Positions 53,876 to 64,000 of a DNA stretch of 64,000 bases are shown in pieces. The stretch comes from Pythium myriotylum. Taxonomy: Eukaryota; Oomycota; Peronosporomycetes; Pythiales; Pythiaceae. Under the pieces are notes generated by a model that did no database searches, was not told the DNA's origin, and worked only from the letters and a program-made list of their open reading frames with translations. A program made the position numbers and the translations under genes. Position 1 is the first letter of the stretch. Each line of letters opens with the position of its first letter. The DNA is taken from NCBI GenBank assembly GCA_023091665.1, contig JALJCQ010000017.1, forward strand, positions 1,550,001-1,614,000, read 5' to 3'.

Positions 53876-55797
53876 TCAATGGTCACAGCCTTGAATTCCG
53901 AGGGCTTGAGTGAGCTCTTGGTGACGGGGACCGGGTAGACCCTTCGTGAGCAAGTCGGCGTTCATGGTTGAGCTTGGGCAGTACTTTACTTCGACTTCCC
54001 CGGACTTGACTTCATCACGAATGTGGTGGTATTTGATGTCGATGTGCTTGGCACGACCATGGTTTACTGGGTTCTTGGTCATCTTGATGCATGACTGGTT
54101 GTCTTCAAGAATCACCAACTTCGGACTTGGGACTTGTGCAGCGTCCAATGCTTCACACAGTAGGCGATGGACCCACTTGCCCTCTTGAATTGCGAGACTC
54201 AATGCGATGTACTCGGCTTCGCTTGTAGATAGGGAGACACTTGATTGCTTCTTGGATCCCCAGCTAATGGGTCCGCCGGCAAGTGTAAACACGTAGCCGG
54301 ATGTTGACTTGCGGTCTGATATGTCACCGGCCCAATCGGCATCGGAGTAGCCAGCAAACTTCATGTCCGGGTCTGTGGTGAATCGAATCCCGTGCGACTT
54401 GGTGCCTTGGAGGTAACGGAAGATGCGCTTGACGGCAATCCAATGGACTTCATGGGGCGCTTCCATGAATCGCGAGACCATTCCCACGGCGAATGCAATG
54501 TCAGGTCGAGTGGCACACATTACATGCATCAGTGCACCAACTGCCTCGCGGTATGGGGCATTGGTGACCGGCACATCGTCTTCATTCGTCGTGGTGAGCT
54601 TGGCACTGACGTCAACTGGGCTTGCTACCGGCTTGCAGTCTTCCATGTTGAAGCGCTTTAAGATGTCACTGATGTAACGGCGCTGGCACAGAGTAACCGA
54701 ACCATCTGCATTGTCGACGAGTTCGATGCCGAGGACAAACTTGCATGGACCATTGTCGGTCATCTCGAATCGCGTCTTGAGTTGTGACTTCACGTCCGTG
54801 ATCAGGTCAGGCGAACTTCCAGTAATGATCACATCGTCAACGTAGACGAGTAGGAGCACACACTGGCCATCGATACACTTGATGTACAGACACGGATCGG
54901 ACTTGGATGCGTTGAAGCCGATCGATCGTACGTACTCGTCGAAGGTTTCGTTCCAGACCCGAGACGCCTGTTTTAGTCCGTAGATGGACTTGAGTAGCTT
55001 GAGACAGTCGTAGCCTCGCTCGAGTTCCATGCCTTCGGGAGTCCGGATGAATACTTGTTCCTTCATCACGCCATAAAGGAAAGCAGTTACGACGTCGAGT
55101 TGCTCAACAGGCCAACCGAATGACTTTGCTAGTGCAATCATCATGCGAAGAGTCGTGTACTTGAATACTGGTGCAAACGTCTCGGTGTAGTCGATACCGT
55201 ACTTCTGCTTGAATCCTCGAGCCACAAGTCGAGCCTTGTACTTGTCGATCGAACCATCGGCACGTCTTTTGATCTTGAACACCCACTTGGCGTCGATCGC
55301 TCGTTCGCCGTTTGGAAGCTTGGCTGGTGAGAACACTTCTCGTTCTTGCATAGATCGTAACTCGGCGGTAATCGCACGCTTCCAGTGTTCTTGATCTGGG
55401 CCACTGACGGCCTCTTCATACGTGCTTGGTTCAGTGAAATCGCTGGTCTCTGTCAGGTTCGCACTTGCACGCCACCACTCGACTGGGGACATTCGTCGTC
55501 GGGTTGATCTTCGAACACTTTCCGAACCGCTTGCTTCATCGTCTGCGTCGGATTGCATTGGTTCAACTGGTTGTGGGGCACCTGAGCGGCGTTTGCCACT
55601 GTACTTGAAATTGGCCAAGTTGAGACCACCTTCGTTGTCGATGTCATCGAGTCGTTCCAGCAAGTCGTCCATGCCTGATGTAGTGTTTTCGAGGTACCAG
55701 CCGCCGGGCTTGGTCTCGTCGAAATTGACATCGCGACTGATGACGATCTTGTTAGCTTCAATGTCGAAGATCCGATACGCTTTTGATGACTCTTGAT
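53876..55797 (-). pseudogene. CopB integrase end-linker-RT-RNase H (B8, C-terminal part)
   Basis: Open from the A11 junction (QESSKAYRIFDIEANKIVISRDVNF) through linker (STRRRMSPVEWW), RT (DVVTAFLYG, YVDDVIITGSS) and RNase H ([17 protein letters not shown]) to the stop beside the polypurine tract. Apart from the A11 insertion no lesion is seen. Confidence 0.86.
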
Positions 55798-55869
55798 TGT
55801 TGAAGATGATGCGCCTCGAACCCAGCGTCATCATTCCAGTTGAAGCTCGGCAGTTGAAGCTCGGCTGTA

Positions 55870-55938
55870 GAAGATTCTCCTGCAGAAGATTCTCCGTGGA
55901 AGATTCGACATGTGGAAGATTCGACATGTGGAAGATTC
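55870..55938. promoter_or_regulatory. Five-fold GAAGATTC array in CopA LTR (heat-shock-element-like)
   Basis: GAAGATTC starts at 55870, 55885, 55899, 55915 and 55931, spaced 15, 14, 16 and 16 bp. It is the CopA counterpart of the CopB array and part of it is the 16-bp minisatellite. The 375-bp LTRs carry a sixth copy. Confidence 0.5.
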
Positions 55939-56111
55939 TCCGTCTGGTTCTGGTTTGAATCCAGTGCCACCCATCGACTTCGTTGAAGTATCCACGAAGT
56001 CAGTTTATGTTTGCATATGTTTACGATAGGTAGGACATACATTTGATTATGGTAGCGTAGGACACACACAGACGGCTTAGAGGTAGCAGTAGCGAACTAA
56101 GTCCCGATCAA

Positions 56112-56126
56112 TTCACTTTGCATTTT
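56112..56126 (+). promoter_or_regulatory. Initiator-like core promoter motif in CopA LTR
   Basis: TTCACTTTGCATTTT matches the remembered oomycete initiator/flanking consensus at 13 of 15 positions and sits in the block shared with CopB LTRs. Predicted start about 42 nt before the LTR end. Confidence 0.45.
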
Positions 56127-56160
56127 GCATCCCACCAACCAAGCGACCTTCCAACAGGTT

Positions 56161-58095
56161 ATGAGCCCAAGCCCAGCCGACTCTGCCTCCACCGACTTCG
56201 CCTCCCCAGCCTTCACCATGGATTCGACCACCCCAGCCCGCATCAACAAGTTCGACGGAACCAACTTCCACACATGGAAGTTCAAGATGCAGATGGTGCT
56301 CGAAGAACGCGACGTCTGGGAAGTTGTCTGTGGAGAGGTCAAACTCGAGCAGTGCCAGACCTACGCGGACCGAGCCCTCTTCAAGAAGAAGTCTCGCAAG
56401 GCGCTCGCGATGATCTGTCTCGCGATGGAAGACTCGCAGCTCCCGCTGGTTCGGTCGGCGAGTGGTGCGCAAGATGCATGGTCAAGACTGGAAGAACACT
56501 TCGAGAAGAAGAGCCTTGCCAACAAGCTCTTTCTTCGTCGTCGTTTCTTCACGACCATGATGGAAGAAGGTGACGATGTGCTCACGCACATCAACAAGCT
56601 CAAGACCCTGGCGGAGCAACTCGACGCAGTCGGCGCTCCGGTCAGCGAAGACGACTTGGTGATCACGCTTCTCGGCAGTCTCAGCGAGTCGTACCAGTTC
56701 CTCATCACGGCGTTGGAGTCGCGTGTCGACGCGCTCACGTGGGAACTCGTGACGTCTCGGCTGCTCCATGAAGACATGAAGCGCAAGGAGCAAGGTGGCG
56801 ACGGAGCCACGCTTGGCCAAGCGTTCATGACAAGTGACGCGAAGCCCAAGGGCCGTGCAGTCAAGAAGACTGGCACGTGCAACTACTGCGGCAAGATCGG
56901 TCATTGGGCCGCGGAGTGCCACTCGCGTGTCAAGGACAACGGCAACGGCAACGGCAACGGCAACTCCGGCGGCAACGGCAACGGAAACGGCAACGGCAAC
57001 CCTCGGCAACGGTTCCAGCGAGCGAACCTTGCGCGAGATGAAGACCCCGGCGAGTACCTGTTCTCGGTCGGGAAGACCCAAGGCAAGTCGAGTCAATCCA
57101 CGGCGTGGTTGGTCGACTCGGGTGCGACTCAGCACATGTCGCGAACCAAGCAGTTCGTGATGAACTACAGGAAGATCGACCCAGTCGACGTGCATCTGGC
57201 CGATGATGGCACGGTCCAAGCGGTTGGCGTGGGAGACATTCTCATGTCGATGAAGACTCCAAGCGGTGTCAAGAAGGGTTTGCTCACCAACGTGTGGCAT
57301 ATCCCCAAGCTCAGCCGCAACCTGTTCTCGGTCGGAAGATTCACGGAGGACGTTGCTCCCGTGACGTTCGACAAGGACGGTTGCTTCGTCGTTCTCAAGG
57401 GCGCCAAGCGGACCATCGGCACTCGTATCGGCAAGGGTCTGTTCAAGCTCAACATGTCTCCAGTGTCGATTGAAGCAGCCCACGCCGCCAGTACAAGACG
57501 AGGTCGCGCCATGTCCAAGTCGTACCTGTGGCACCTCCGACTCGGTCACATCGGCTTCAGCGGACTCGAAGCCATCGTCAAGAAGGACCTCGCCGATGGA
57601 CTCGATATCGGGTCTGTGCAAGAGTGGGAGGTCTGTGAAGGCTGTGCACTCGGCAAGCTGACTCGCGTCAAGTTCCAGTCGGGCACGACCAAGCGGTCTG
57701 CGAATCTGCTTGACGTCGTGTACAGCGATGTGGCCGGCCCCATGAAGACTCCGACTTTCGGCGGCATGAAGTACTTTGCCACCTTCACCGACGACAAGTC
57801 TCGACTGTGCAAGTTGTACCTGATGCGGTCCAAGGACGAAGTCTACGACAAGTTCGTCGAGTTCGTCAACTGGGCCGAGAACCAAACCGGTCGTCGAGTC
57901 AAGGTGCTTCGAACCGACGGCGGCGGCGAGTACCAGTCGGCCAAGCTTGCCAAGTTCTGCCGCAAGCGTGGCATCGAGCACGACGTCACGCCGCCATACA
58001 CGCCTCAGTTGAACGGTGTGGCGGAGCGCATGAACCGAACCATCGGTGAGTGTGGTCGTTGCAAGCTCCACCATGCCAACTTGTCCGACGAGTAG
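56161..58095 (+). CDS. CopA gag-protease-integrase (A11), ends at amber
   Basis: 644 codons from [10 protein letters not shown] (ATG in the primer site), with complete gag, CCHC knuckle [14 protein letters not shown], Asn-Gly tract, protease [14 protein letters not shown] (WHLRLGHIG...CEGCALGK) and DD35E integrase core. Stops at TAG 58093-58095 in NLSDE-stop-WGEAV, 20 codons after the catalytic-Glu motif. The next frame is in phase, so a readthrough product would be the full polyprotein. Unlike A1, A3, A5 and A8 it has no pre-integrase frameshift. Confidence 0.89.
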   Translation: MSPSPADSASTDFASPAFTMDSTTPARINKFDGTNFHTWKFKMQMVLEERDVWEVVCGEVKLEQCQTYADRALFKKKSRKALAMICLAMEDSQLPLVRSASGAQDAWSRLEEHFEKKSLANKLFLRRRFFTTMMEEGDDVLTHINKLKTLAEQLDAVGAPVSEDDLVITLLGSLSESYQFLITALESRVDALTWELVTSRLLHEDMKRKEQGGDGATLGQAFMTSDAKPKGRAVKKTGTCNYCGKIGHWAAECHSRVKDNGNGNGNGNSGGNGNGNGNGNPRQRFQRANLARDEDPGEYLFSVGKTQGKSSQSTAWLVDSGATQHMSRTKQFVMNYRKIDPVDVHLADDGTVQAVGVGDILMSMKTPSGVKKGLLTNVWHIPKLSRNLFSVGRFTEDVAPVTFDKDGCFVVLKGAKRTIGTRIGKGLFKLNMSPVSIEAAHAASTRRGRAMSKSYLWHLRLGHIGFSGLEAIVKKDLADGLDIGSVQEWEVCEGCALGKLTRVKFQSGTTKRSANLLDVVYSDVAGPMKTPTFGGMKYFATFTDDKSRLCKLYLMRSKDEVYDKFVEFVNWAENQTGRRVKVLRTDGGGEYQSAKLAKFCRKRGIEHDVTPPYTPQLNGVAERMNRTIGECGRCKLHHANLSDE

Positions 58096-58110
58096 TGGGG
58101 CGAAGCCGTC

Positions 58111-60540
58111 ATGACTGCAGTCGAAGTTCGCAACCGACTTCCGACCCGCGCTCAAGACTTGTACAAGTCGCCGTACGAAGAATGGTACGGGAAGAAGCCC
58201 TTGCTCGCCAACTTCAAGGTGTTCGGCTGCCATGCGTACGTCCACGTGCCCAAGGAGAAGCGGTCGAAGTTCGACGCCCGAGCCATCTTGTGTCGGTTCC
58301 TCGGCTACTCGGACCACGAGAAGGCGTATCGGTTTGAAGAAATCGCAACCGGCCGGATCGTCATCAGTCGAGACGCGCAGTTCATGGAAGACACGTTCGA
58401 CGACGGCAAGCGCGAAGAACCCTGGAGCAAGTCCGTCGAGTTCCGCGACGATGAAGATGATGAAGATCAAGATGAAGCAACCGACAACCAAGATGATGAA
58501 GACATGGGTGAGCAGCCAGCCTCACCAGCACCAAGTCAGCGCAGCTACGAGCGACCGGAGTGGCAACAGGGCCAGCGGTCGCAGCGTCCAGCAGCACCAG
58601 CATCGGCCCAGCAGCCGAATGTCGACTACGCACCAGGGTCCAAGCGCCACTCTCGCACGCACTCGCTCGAGAACCTGGCTGAACCGCCAGTTGAGAAGCG
58701 CTACGGACGGGTTGGTCGCACAAGTGGTGCGACTCCACCACCCACGCAAGGTTCAAGGACATCGCTCGAAGATCTGTCTGCACTGCTCACGTCGATCGAA
58801 GAGGAAGGCGTAGAAGATGAAGACGAAGAAGGCGAAGACGTGCAAGAACAAGGGGGAGAAGACCAAGATCACGATCTCGAAGAGTTTGCTCTCGTCGTGA
58901 ATTCAGGGGGAGAGTTGCCGACATCGTTGAAGTCGGCGATGGAATCCGACGACGCCAGCAACTGGAAGGAAGCCTGCGACTCCGAGCTCGAGTCGCTCAA
59001 GAAGAACGAGACCTGGGACCTAGTCCCTTTGCCAGCCGGACGCAAGGCCATCACCAGCAAGTGGGTGTTCAAGGTCAAGGAAACCGCCGAAGGACTCGTC
59101 GAGCGGTACAAGGCTCGACTCGTTGCCAAGGGGTTCCTGCAGAAGTACGGCATCGACTTCGAAGAGACATTCGCACCCGTCGCCAAGTTCACGTCGATCC
59201 GCACCATCCTCAGCATCGCCGCTCGACACAAGCTCATGATCCATCAGATGGATGTCAAGACGGCGTTCCTGAACGGCAACCTCGACGAAGAAATCTACAT
59301 GAAGCAGCCCGAAGGCTTCGTCGACCAGCGCCACCTGGACTATGTGTGCAAGCTCAAGCGCTCGCTCTACGGTCTCAAGCAGTCGCCCCGCATGTGGAAC
59401 CAGACCATCGACGCCTTCATGCGCAAGGTCGGCTTCACCAAGTGCGAGATGGACCACTGCGTGTACGTCAAGCGGAGCGGCTCAGCGATGATCTTCGTGG
59501 TGATCTACGTCGACGACCTCATCCTCGCCTGCAACAGCCTCGAGTTGCTCACGGCGACCAAGCGTGCACTCAGCGAACGCTTCGAGATGTCCGACCTCGG
59601 CGAACTCAAGTACTGCCTCGGCATGGAAGTTGATCAAGACCCCAAGTCCGGCGACGTGACCATGCGGCAGACCAAGTTCCTGCAGTCGATCCTGACCAAG
59701 TTCGGCATGCAAGACTGCAAACCAGTGAGGACCCCTCAAGACCCCGGACTCAAGCTGACCAAGGCCATGTGTGAAGGTGGTTGCAAGCACGAAGACACCA
59801 TGAAGAACGTGCCGTACCGAAGTGCAGTCGGCGCACTCATGTACCTCATGGTCGGCACTCGACCAGACCTCGCAGCGGCAGTCGGCACACTCAGCCAGTT
59901 CGCCGCGGACCCGTGTCCAACACACTGGCAAGCTCTCAAGCGTGTGCTCCGGTATCTGCAAGCGACTCCGACGTACGGCCTGCAGTTCTCGGCATCGCAT
60001 GACGGAAGACTGGTCGGCTACTCCGACGCCGACTGGGCTGGCGACATCGAGTCACGTCGAAGCACCAGCGGCTACGTGTTCATGCTCAACGGCGGATGCA
60101 TCAGCTGGCGCAGCAAGAAGCAGCGAACTGTCGCCCTCTCCTCGACCGAAGCAGAGTACATGGCTCTATCGGAAGCGATCCAAGAAGCCGTGTGGCTCAA
60201 GGCGTTCCTGTGCGAACTCGGCGAAGTTGCAAGTGACCAAGCGCTCACGGTGTACGAAGACAACCAAGGTGCCATCGCGTTGGCCAAGAACCCCGAGTTC
60301 CACAAGCGCACCAAGCACATCGACATTCGCTACCACTTCGTTCGTGAGAAGGTCGAGGACGGTCAAGTGTGTCTGCAGTATTGCCCGACCCAAGACATGC
60401 TTGCCGACATCATGACCAAGCCGATCCCCACTGTCCAGTTCGACGTGCTCCGCACCAAGCTTGGTGTTCAAGACGCAGTCGAGTCGAGGGGGAGTGTTGA
60501 AGATGATGCGCCTCGAACCCAGCGTCATCATTCCAGTTGA
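58111..60540 (+). CDS. CopA integrase C-terminus / RT / RNase H (A11)
   Basis: 809 codons from [10 protein letters not shown], in phase with the upstream frame and 15 bases after the TAG. Linker with DEATDNQ. RT has [32 protein letters not shown] and [10 protein letters not shown]; RNase H has [17 protein letters not shown] and [11 protein letters not shown]. It ends in the 3' LTR (HHSS). Private changes include LDYVCKLK (Leu for Pro) and ASHDGR (His for Asn); the latter recurs in A12. Confidence 0.88.
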   Translation: MTAVEVRNRLPTRAQDLYKSPYEEWYGKKPLLANFKVFGCHAYVHVPKEKRSKFDARAILCRFLGYSDHEKAYRFEEIATGRIVISRDAQFMEDTFDDGKREEPWSKSVEFRDDEDDEDQDEATDNQDDEDMGEQPASPAPSQRSYERPEWQQGQRSQRPAAPASAQQPNVDYAPGSKRHSRTHSLENLAEPPVEKRYGRVGRTSGATPPPTQGSRTSLEDLSALLTSIEEEGVEDEDEEGEDVQEQGGEDQDHDLEEFALVVNSGGELPTSLKSAMESDDASNWKEACDSELESLKKNETWDLVPLPAGRKAITSKWVFKVKETAEGLVERYKARLVAKGFLQKYGIDFEETFAPVAKFTSIRTILSIAARHKLMIHQMDVKTAFLNGNLDEEIYMKQPEGFVDQRHLDYVCKLKRSLYGLKQSPRMWNQTIDAFMRKVGFTKCEMDHCVYVKRSGSAMIFVVIYVDDLILACNSLELLTATKRALSERFEMSDLGELKYCLGMEVDQDPKSGDVTMRQTKFLQSILTKFGMQDCKPVRTPQDPGLKLTKAMCEGGCKHEDTMKNVPYRSAVGALMYLMVGTRPDLAAAVGTLSQFAADPCPTHWQALKRVLRYLQATPTYGLQFSASHDGRLVGYSDADWAGDIESRRSTSGYVFMLNGGCISWRSKKQRTVALSSTEAEYMALSEAIQEAVWLKAFLCELGEVASDQALTVYEDNQGAIALAKNPEFHKRTKHIDIRYHFVREKVEDGQVCLQYCPTQDMLADIMTKPIPTVQFDVLRTKLGVQDAVESRGSVEDDAPRTQRHHSS

Positions 60541-60853
60541 AGCTCGGCAGTTGAAGCTCGGCTGTAGAAGATTCTCCTGCAGAAGATTCTCCGTGGAAGA
60601 TTCGACATGTGGAAGATTCGACATGTGGAAGATTCTCCGTCTGGTTCTGGTTTGAATCCAGTGCCACCCATCGACTTCGTTGAAGTATCCACGAAGTCAG
60701 TTTATGTTTGCATATGTTTACGATAGGTAGGACATACATTTGATTATGGTAGCGTAGGACACACACAGACGGCTTAGAGGTAGCAGTAGCGAACTAAGTC
60801 CCGATCAATTCACTTTGCATTTTGCATCCCACCAACCAAGCGACCTTCCAACA
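60495..60853 (+). repeat. CopA LTR, 359 bp (3' LTR of A11)
   Basis: After polypurine GAGTCGAGGGGGAG; matches 55798-56156 by eye; followed by target copy TTGAT. Confidence 0.95.
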
Positions 60854-60858
60854 TTGAT

Positions 60859-62917
60859 AACCGACGAATAGGCCAGGGCGAGACTTGGCATCCCACTTCT
60901 TGCGCATCTCACTTGGTGTGAGTACGAACGCGAGACAGCCGAAGACGCGCATGTGCTTGATGCTAGGTTTCTCACCGTAGACCAGTTCATACGGTGTCTT
61001 GTCGTTGGACTTCGGTGATGGCAAGCGATTCTTGATGTAGATCGCGGTCATTGCTGCTTCTGCCCAGAAGATTTTGTCCAAACCAGCATGATGGAGCATG
61101 CTGCGACCCATCGTGACGATACTTCGGATGTTGCGCTCGGCCGTACTGTTGGTTTGGTGCGCGTATGGCACAGTGACTTGCTGCTCGATGCCTTGGTCAG
61201 CATAGAACGCCTTGATTGCACTCGTAGCAAATTCCTTGGCTCCGTCGTGACGTACAAACTTGACACGGCGATCAAACTGGTTGCTGACTTGCTTGATGAA
61301 TTTGATGATCAGTGCACTGCAGTCTGACTTGGACGCAATGCATGAACCGTGCATCAAACCACTGGATTCGTCCACGATCAGGAGCAAATACTTGCTGCCG
61401 CCGATGCTGTCGACCTCCATCGGGCCACAAAGGTCGAGATGGATGAGTTCGAACGGTTGAAACTTGCGCTTCTCGGTGTTGGACTTGAATGGCTTCTGGA
61501 CCATTTTGCCTTGCTGGCACCCTTGGCACATCGGTGTAGCTTTGGTGCTCGTAGGCAGATCCGCGTCCTTCACCATTGACTTGTCGAGCAACAAGCGCAA
61601 CAACGGAGTCGATGCATGACCCATGCGCTCGTGCAGGATCGAGATTGCGCGGTCCGCCGAGATTGTCAAAGCTGAAGGCGAAGTGGCGCGCGGGAATGAG
61701 CGGAGCCAAAACAACCCGAACGCAAGTTGAGCAGTCGCGACGACCTTCCGCGACCTTTTGTCGAATACGCTCATTGCAGGCCCTTCGAAGACAACGCGAA
61801 ACTTGCCTGACTTGTTGATCTGCGGGATTGAAAGCAGATTCTTCCTGATTCCTGGTACGTATAATACGTCGCGGAGTTCGAGGTCACGAACTTGTCCGCC
61901 GTGAATGATAGCGCGCTCGTGCACTGTGCCAACGCCGAGGATCTTGGTCTTCGTTCCTTCCGCGACCACAAGTTCATCGTGGTCGCCCTCAGCCAAACTG
62001 GCAAACATCGAGCGGTCGTTACAGACATGGTGCGTGGCATCACTGTCAATCGCCCACTTCCCAATCATGGAAGTGTCCGGCGCTATACTGGCCTCCATTG
62101 ATACAGCGAAGGCGATGGCGTCATCGTCTTCTTCATAGTCGCGTTGTACGTGGTTCGCGCGTTTTCCGCCAAAGCGACCACCGCCGAATTTGCGACCTTC
62201 TTGCTTGTTCTTGGCCCAACAACGGTCAACTAAGTGACCAGTCTTGCCGCAGTGCGAGCATACACGAGTATCTTGCTCCGACACAAACGCCTTGGCTTGG
62301 TCGTCGAGCTTGGTGGCTGCAGTCTTCATCTCGCCGGCACGCTTCACGTGCTCGTTCGTGAGAGCCTTGATCACTTCTTTAGTTCTCAAGTCGGCATTGC
62401 TCATCTCGATGTGCAGAACCACGTTCTCATAGCTCGTAGGCAAACTGCGCAGCAGACAAATTGCCACATCTTCGTCCTCCATCTTCGCGCCGATGGCCAC
62501 AAGCTTGGCGTGGATGTTGAGGATCTCGTTGCAGTGATGCAACACATTCGCGCCTTCCTTCATCTCCATACTAAAGAGCTGACGCTTCAAGTAGATTCGA
62601 CCCGCCTTCTGCGACCCTTCGTACAACGAACGGAGTCGCTTCCATGTCACATGAGCTTCTTCACAGTCGTCGACGATGTGGTGGTACTCCGCGTCGATAT
62701 GGAGGAGCATCAGGCCGAACGCGATGTTGTTGGTACTGATGTACTCGTCCTTGATCCGCGGGTCCGAGAACGTCGGCGTCTCGTTGATGTTCACGACATT
62801 CCACACCGACTTGGTTAGGAACACGCCTCGCATGTAGCGTGCCCACGAAGCGTAGTTGTCGCCACGGAACTTGTCAACGAGAGTCTTTGTCTTGTCCGTC
62901 ATGGTACTTGGGCTCAT
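60859..62917 (-). pseudogene. CopB gag-protease-integrase (B8, N-terminal part)
   Basis: From MSPSTMTDKTK (62917, ATG in the primer site) the frame covers gag, knuckle CSHCGKTGHLVDRC, protease IDSDATHH, HHCC and DD35E integrase up to FVGYQ, where A11 enters. Small differences from B7 (YISTNN, HVTWKR, LPTSYEN). The frame then runs into the CopA LTR antisense and stops at 60794. No lesion besides the insertion. Confidence 0.87.
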
Positions 62918-62921
62918 AACC

Positions 62922-63276
62922 TATTAAAGGTCACGAAGTCGAGAAGAGGAGTGGACTTGACTGAAGCTTGGCAAAATGCAGAGTGAATTGATCGGGACTT
63001 AGTTCGCTGTCGCTACCTCTAAGCCGTCTTGTGTCCTACGCTACCATAAACATATGCATGTCCTACCTATCGTAATCATATGCAGAGGTATACACACTTC
63101 GTGGGTACTTCAACAAAGTTGATGGGTTGAACTGGGTTCAACCCAGAACTAGATGGAGAACTTTCCACCTGAGAATTTTCTACATGGGAATCTTCCACAT
63201 GAGAATTTTCTACAGTTGAATCTTCCACAACTTGAACTTCAACTTCAAGATGTTGTGACACATTGTACCCATAATA
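62922..63276 (-). repeat. CopB LTR, 355 bp (5' LTR of B8)
   Basis: Reverse-complement TATTATGGG...TTTAATA; primer site 62907-62921 on the minus strand. Abuts CopA RT sequence at 63277. Confidence 0.94.
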
Positions 63277-64000
63277 AAGTTGAGCAAGACCCCAAGTCCG
63301 GCGACGTGACCATGCGGCAGACCAAGTTCCTGCAGTCAATCCTGACCAAGTTCGGCATGCAAGACTGCAAACCAGTGAGGACCCCTCAAGACCCCGGACT
63401 CAAGCTGACCAAGGCCATGTGCGAAGGTGGTTGCAAGCACGAAGACACCATGAAGAACGTGCCGTACCGAAGTGCAGTCGGCGCACTCATGTACCTCATG
63501 GTCGGCACTCGACCAGACCTCGCAGCGGCAGTCGGCACACTCAGCCAGTTCGCCGCGGACCCGTGTCCAACACACTGGCAAGCTCTCAAGCGTGTGCTCC
63601 GGTATCTGCAAGCGACTCCGACGTACGGCCTGCAGTTCTCGGCATCGCATGACGGAAGACTGGTCGGCTACTCCGACGCCGACTGGGCTGGCGACATCGA
63701 GTCACGTCGAAGCACCAGCGGCTACGTGTTCATGCTCAACGGCGGATGCATCAGCTGGTGCAGCAAGAAGCAGCGAACTGTCGCCCTCTCCTCGACCGAA
63801 GCAGAGTACATGGCTCTATCGGAAGCGATCCAAGAAGCCGTGTGGCTCAAGGCGTTCCTGTGCGAACTCGGCGAAGTTGCAAGCGACCAAGCGCTCACGG
63901 TGTACGAAGACAACCAAGGTGCCATCGCGTTGGCCAAGAACCCCGAGTTCCACAAGCGCACCAAGCACATCGACATTCGCTACCACTTCGTTCGTGAGAA
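63277..64000 (+). pseudogene. CopA RT-RNase H fragment (A12), cut by window end
   Basis: Starts in RT at [15 protein letters not shown] (Glu for the usual Asp, GAG for GAT) immediately after the B8 LTR. It continues through [20 protein letters not shown], the SDADWAGD and STEAEYMAL RNase H motifs and [11 protein letters not shown] to the window edge. ISWCSKK has Cys where the others have Arg. No stop is seen. The 5' part of this copy is missing, so AAGTT is one half of a CopB target duplication without its partner. Confidence 0.84.

Larger units (their letters stand above)
55798..56156 (+). repeat. CopA LTR, 359 bp (5' LTR of A11)
   Basis: TGTTGAAG...CCAACA, followed by primer site 56157-56172. 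Confidence 0.95.
55798..60853 (+). mobile_element. CopA copy A11, full length (5056 bp), amber in integrase
   Basis: LTRs 55798-56156 and 60495-60853 look identical, including the private GATTATGG variant, and the target duplication is perfect, so the insertion is young. The only interruption of the polyprotein is TAG at 58093-58095. Confidence 0.94.
55793..60858. other. Target-site duplication TTGAT around A11
   Basis: TTGAT at 55793-55797 and 60854-60858, directly outside the A11 LTRs. Confidence 0.92.
53514..63276 (-). mobile_element. CopB copy B8, full length, split by A11
   Basis: LTRs at 53514 and 62922. Without A11 and its extra target copy the length is 4702 bp, as for B7. Flanks do not match (ACCAT in CopB on the left, AAGTT in CopA on the right), and the two LTRs differ at least at AAGGTT/AAAGTT. 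This again suggests ends derived from two different insertions. Confidence 0.9.

Noticed and set aside
56482..58491. Very long antisense open frames (about 660-780 codons) opposite CopA gag-protease-integrase, recurring at 9244-11232, 18583-20592, 26816-28810 and 32739-35075
   Set aside because: They are the exact complement of the conserved coding frame. CopA avoids the sense codons that would give antisense stops because of its G/C-ending codon use. The predicted proteins are low-complexity and lack recognisable domains, and their ends change whenever the sense strand has an indel.
1..64000. Host genes, rRNA, tRNA genes or telomeric repeats between elements
   Set aside because: Every interval is accounted for by CopA or CopB LTR or internal sequence; junctions are abrupt with no intervening unique DNA.

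Overview
All 64 kb consist of LTR retrotransposon sequence. I see no host gene, tRNA, rRNA or CRISPR array and no unique sequence. Two Ty1/copia (Pseudoviridae-type) families account for every base. I call them CopA (about 5.05 kb, LTR 357-375 bp, TG...CA ends) and CopB (4702 bp, LTR 355 bp, unusual TATTA...TAATA ends). Both have the copia order gag - zinc knuckle - protease - integrase - reverse transcriptase - RNase H in one polyprotein frame. Both have a primer site complementary to the anticodon arm of initiator tRNA-Met, placed directly after the 5' LTR. The host is therefore eukaryotic. An oomycete (Phytophthora-like stramenopile) is my best guess. The reasons are the character of the polyproteins and an oomycete-type initiator motif (TTCACTTTGCATTTT) near the 3' end of both LTRs. 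This is inference, not proof.

Layout. 1-2617: CopA fragment A1 (-). 2618-3987: 5' part of A2 (+). 3988-9053: full-length but broken A3 (-), with flanks that do not match. 9054-13610: A4 (+), gag-truncated, with 3' LTR. 13236-21467 and 21468-30557: a tandem segmental duplication. Each unit is a + strand CopA host (A5/A7, A8) carrying a - strand CopA (A6, A9) inserted at CGGCT. The first unit lost about 870 bp through a GGC microhomology deletion at 20857. A9 (24461-29492) is an uninterrupted, potentially autonomous CopA. 30853-41297: CopB RT/RNase H pieces on the - strand (B1-B3) in a 1734-bp tandem arrangement, with a complete CopA (A10, 32378-37431, TSD TTCGG) inserted. 41298-53513: + strand CopB. 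Host element B4 is interrupted at CGTTG by B5 and B6 (identical LTR-gag-protease units, 1676-bp period) and by intact full-length B7 (46326-51027). 53514-63276: a - strand CopB (B8) carrying a complete CopA (A11, 55798-60853, TSD TTGAT). 63277-64000: CopA fragment A12 (+), cut by the window edge.

How it works together. The elements insert mainly into one another, and later unequal crossing-over, gene conversion and microhomology deletion rearrange them. The two families have diverged coding regions. They nevertheless share a related LTR core: a GAAnnTTC array resembling heat-shock elements, an initiator-like motif, and the same primer site, with the first ATG of the polyprotein inside that site. 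Several disabling changes recur in different combinations between copies, which implies mobilisation in trans and/or recombination between copies. These are an in-frame TAG in integrase, a 2-bp deletion before integrase, and a 5-bp duplication in gag. A dense, self-nested Copia-only block resembles the CoLT-rich centromeres described in Phytophthora sojae. That possibility is the main biological hypothesis for the window. Misassembly of near-identical repeats has to be excluded first.
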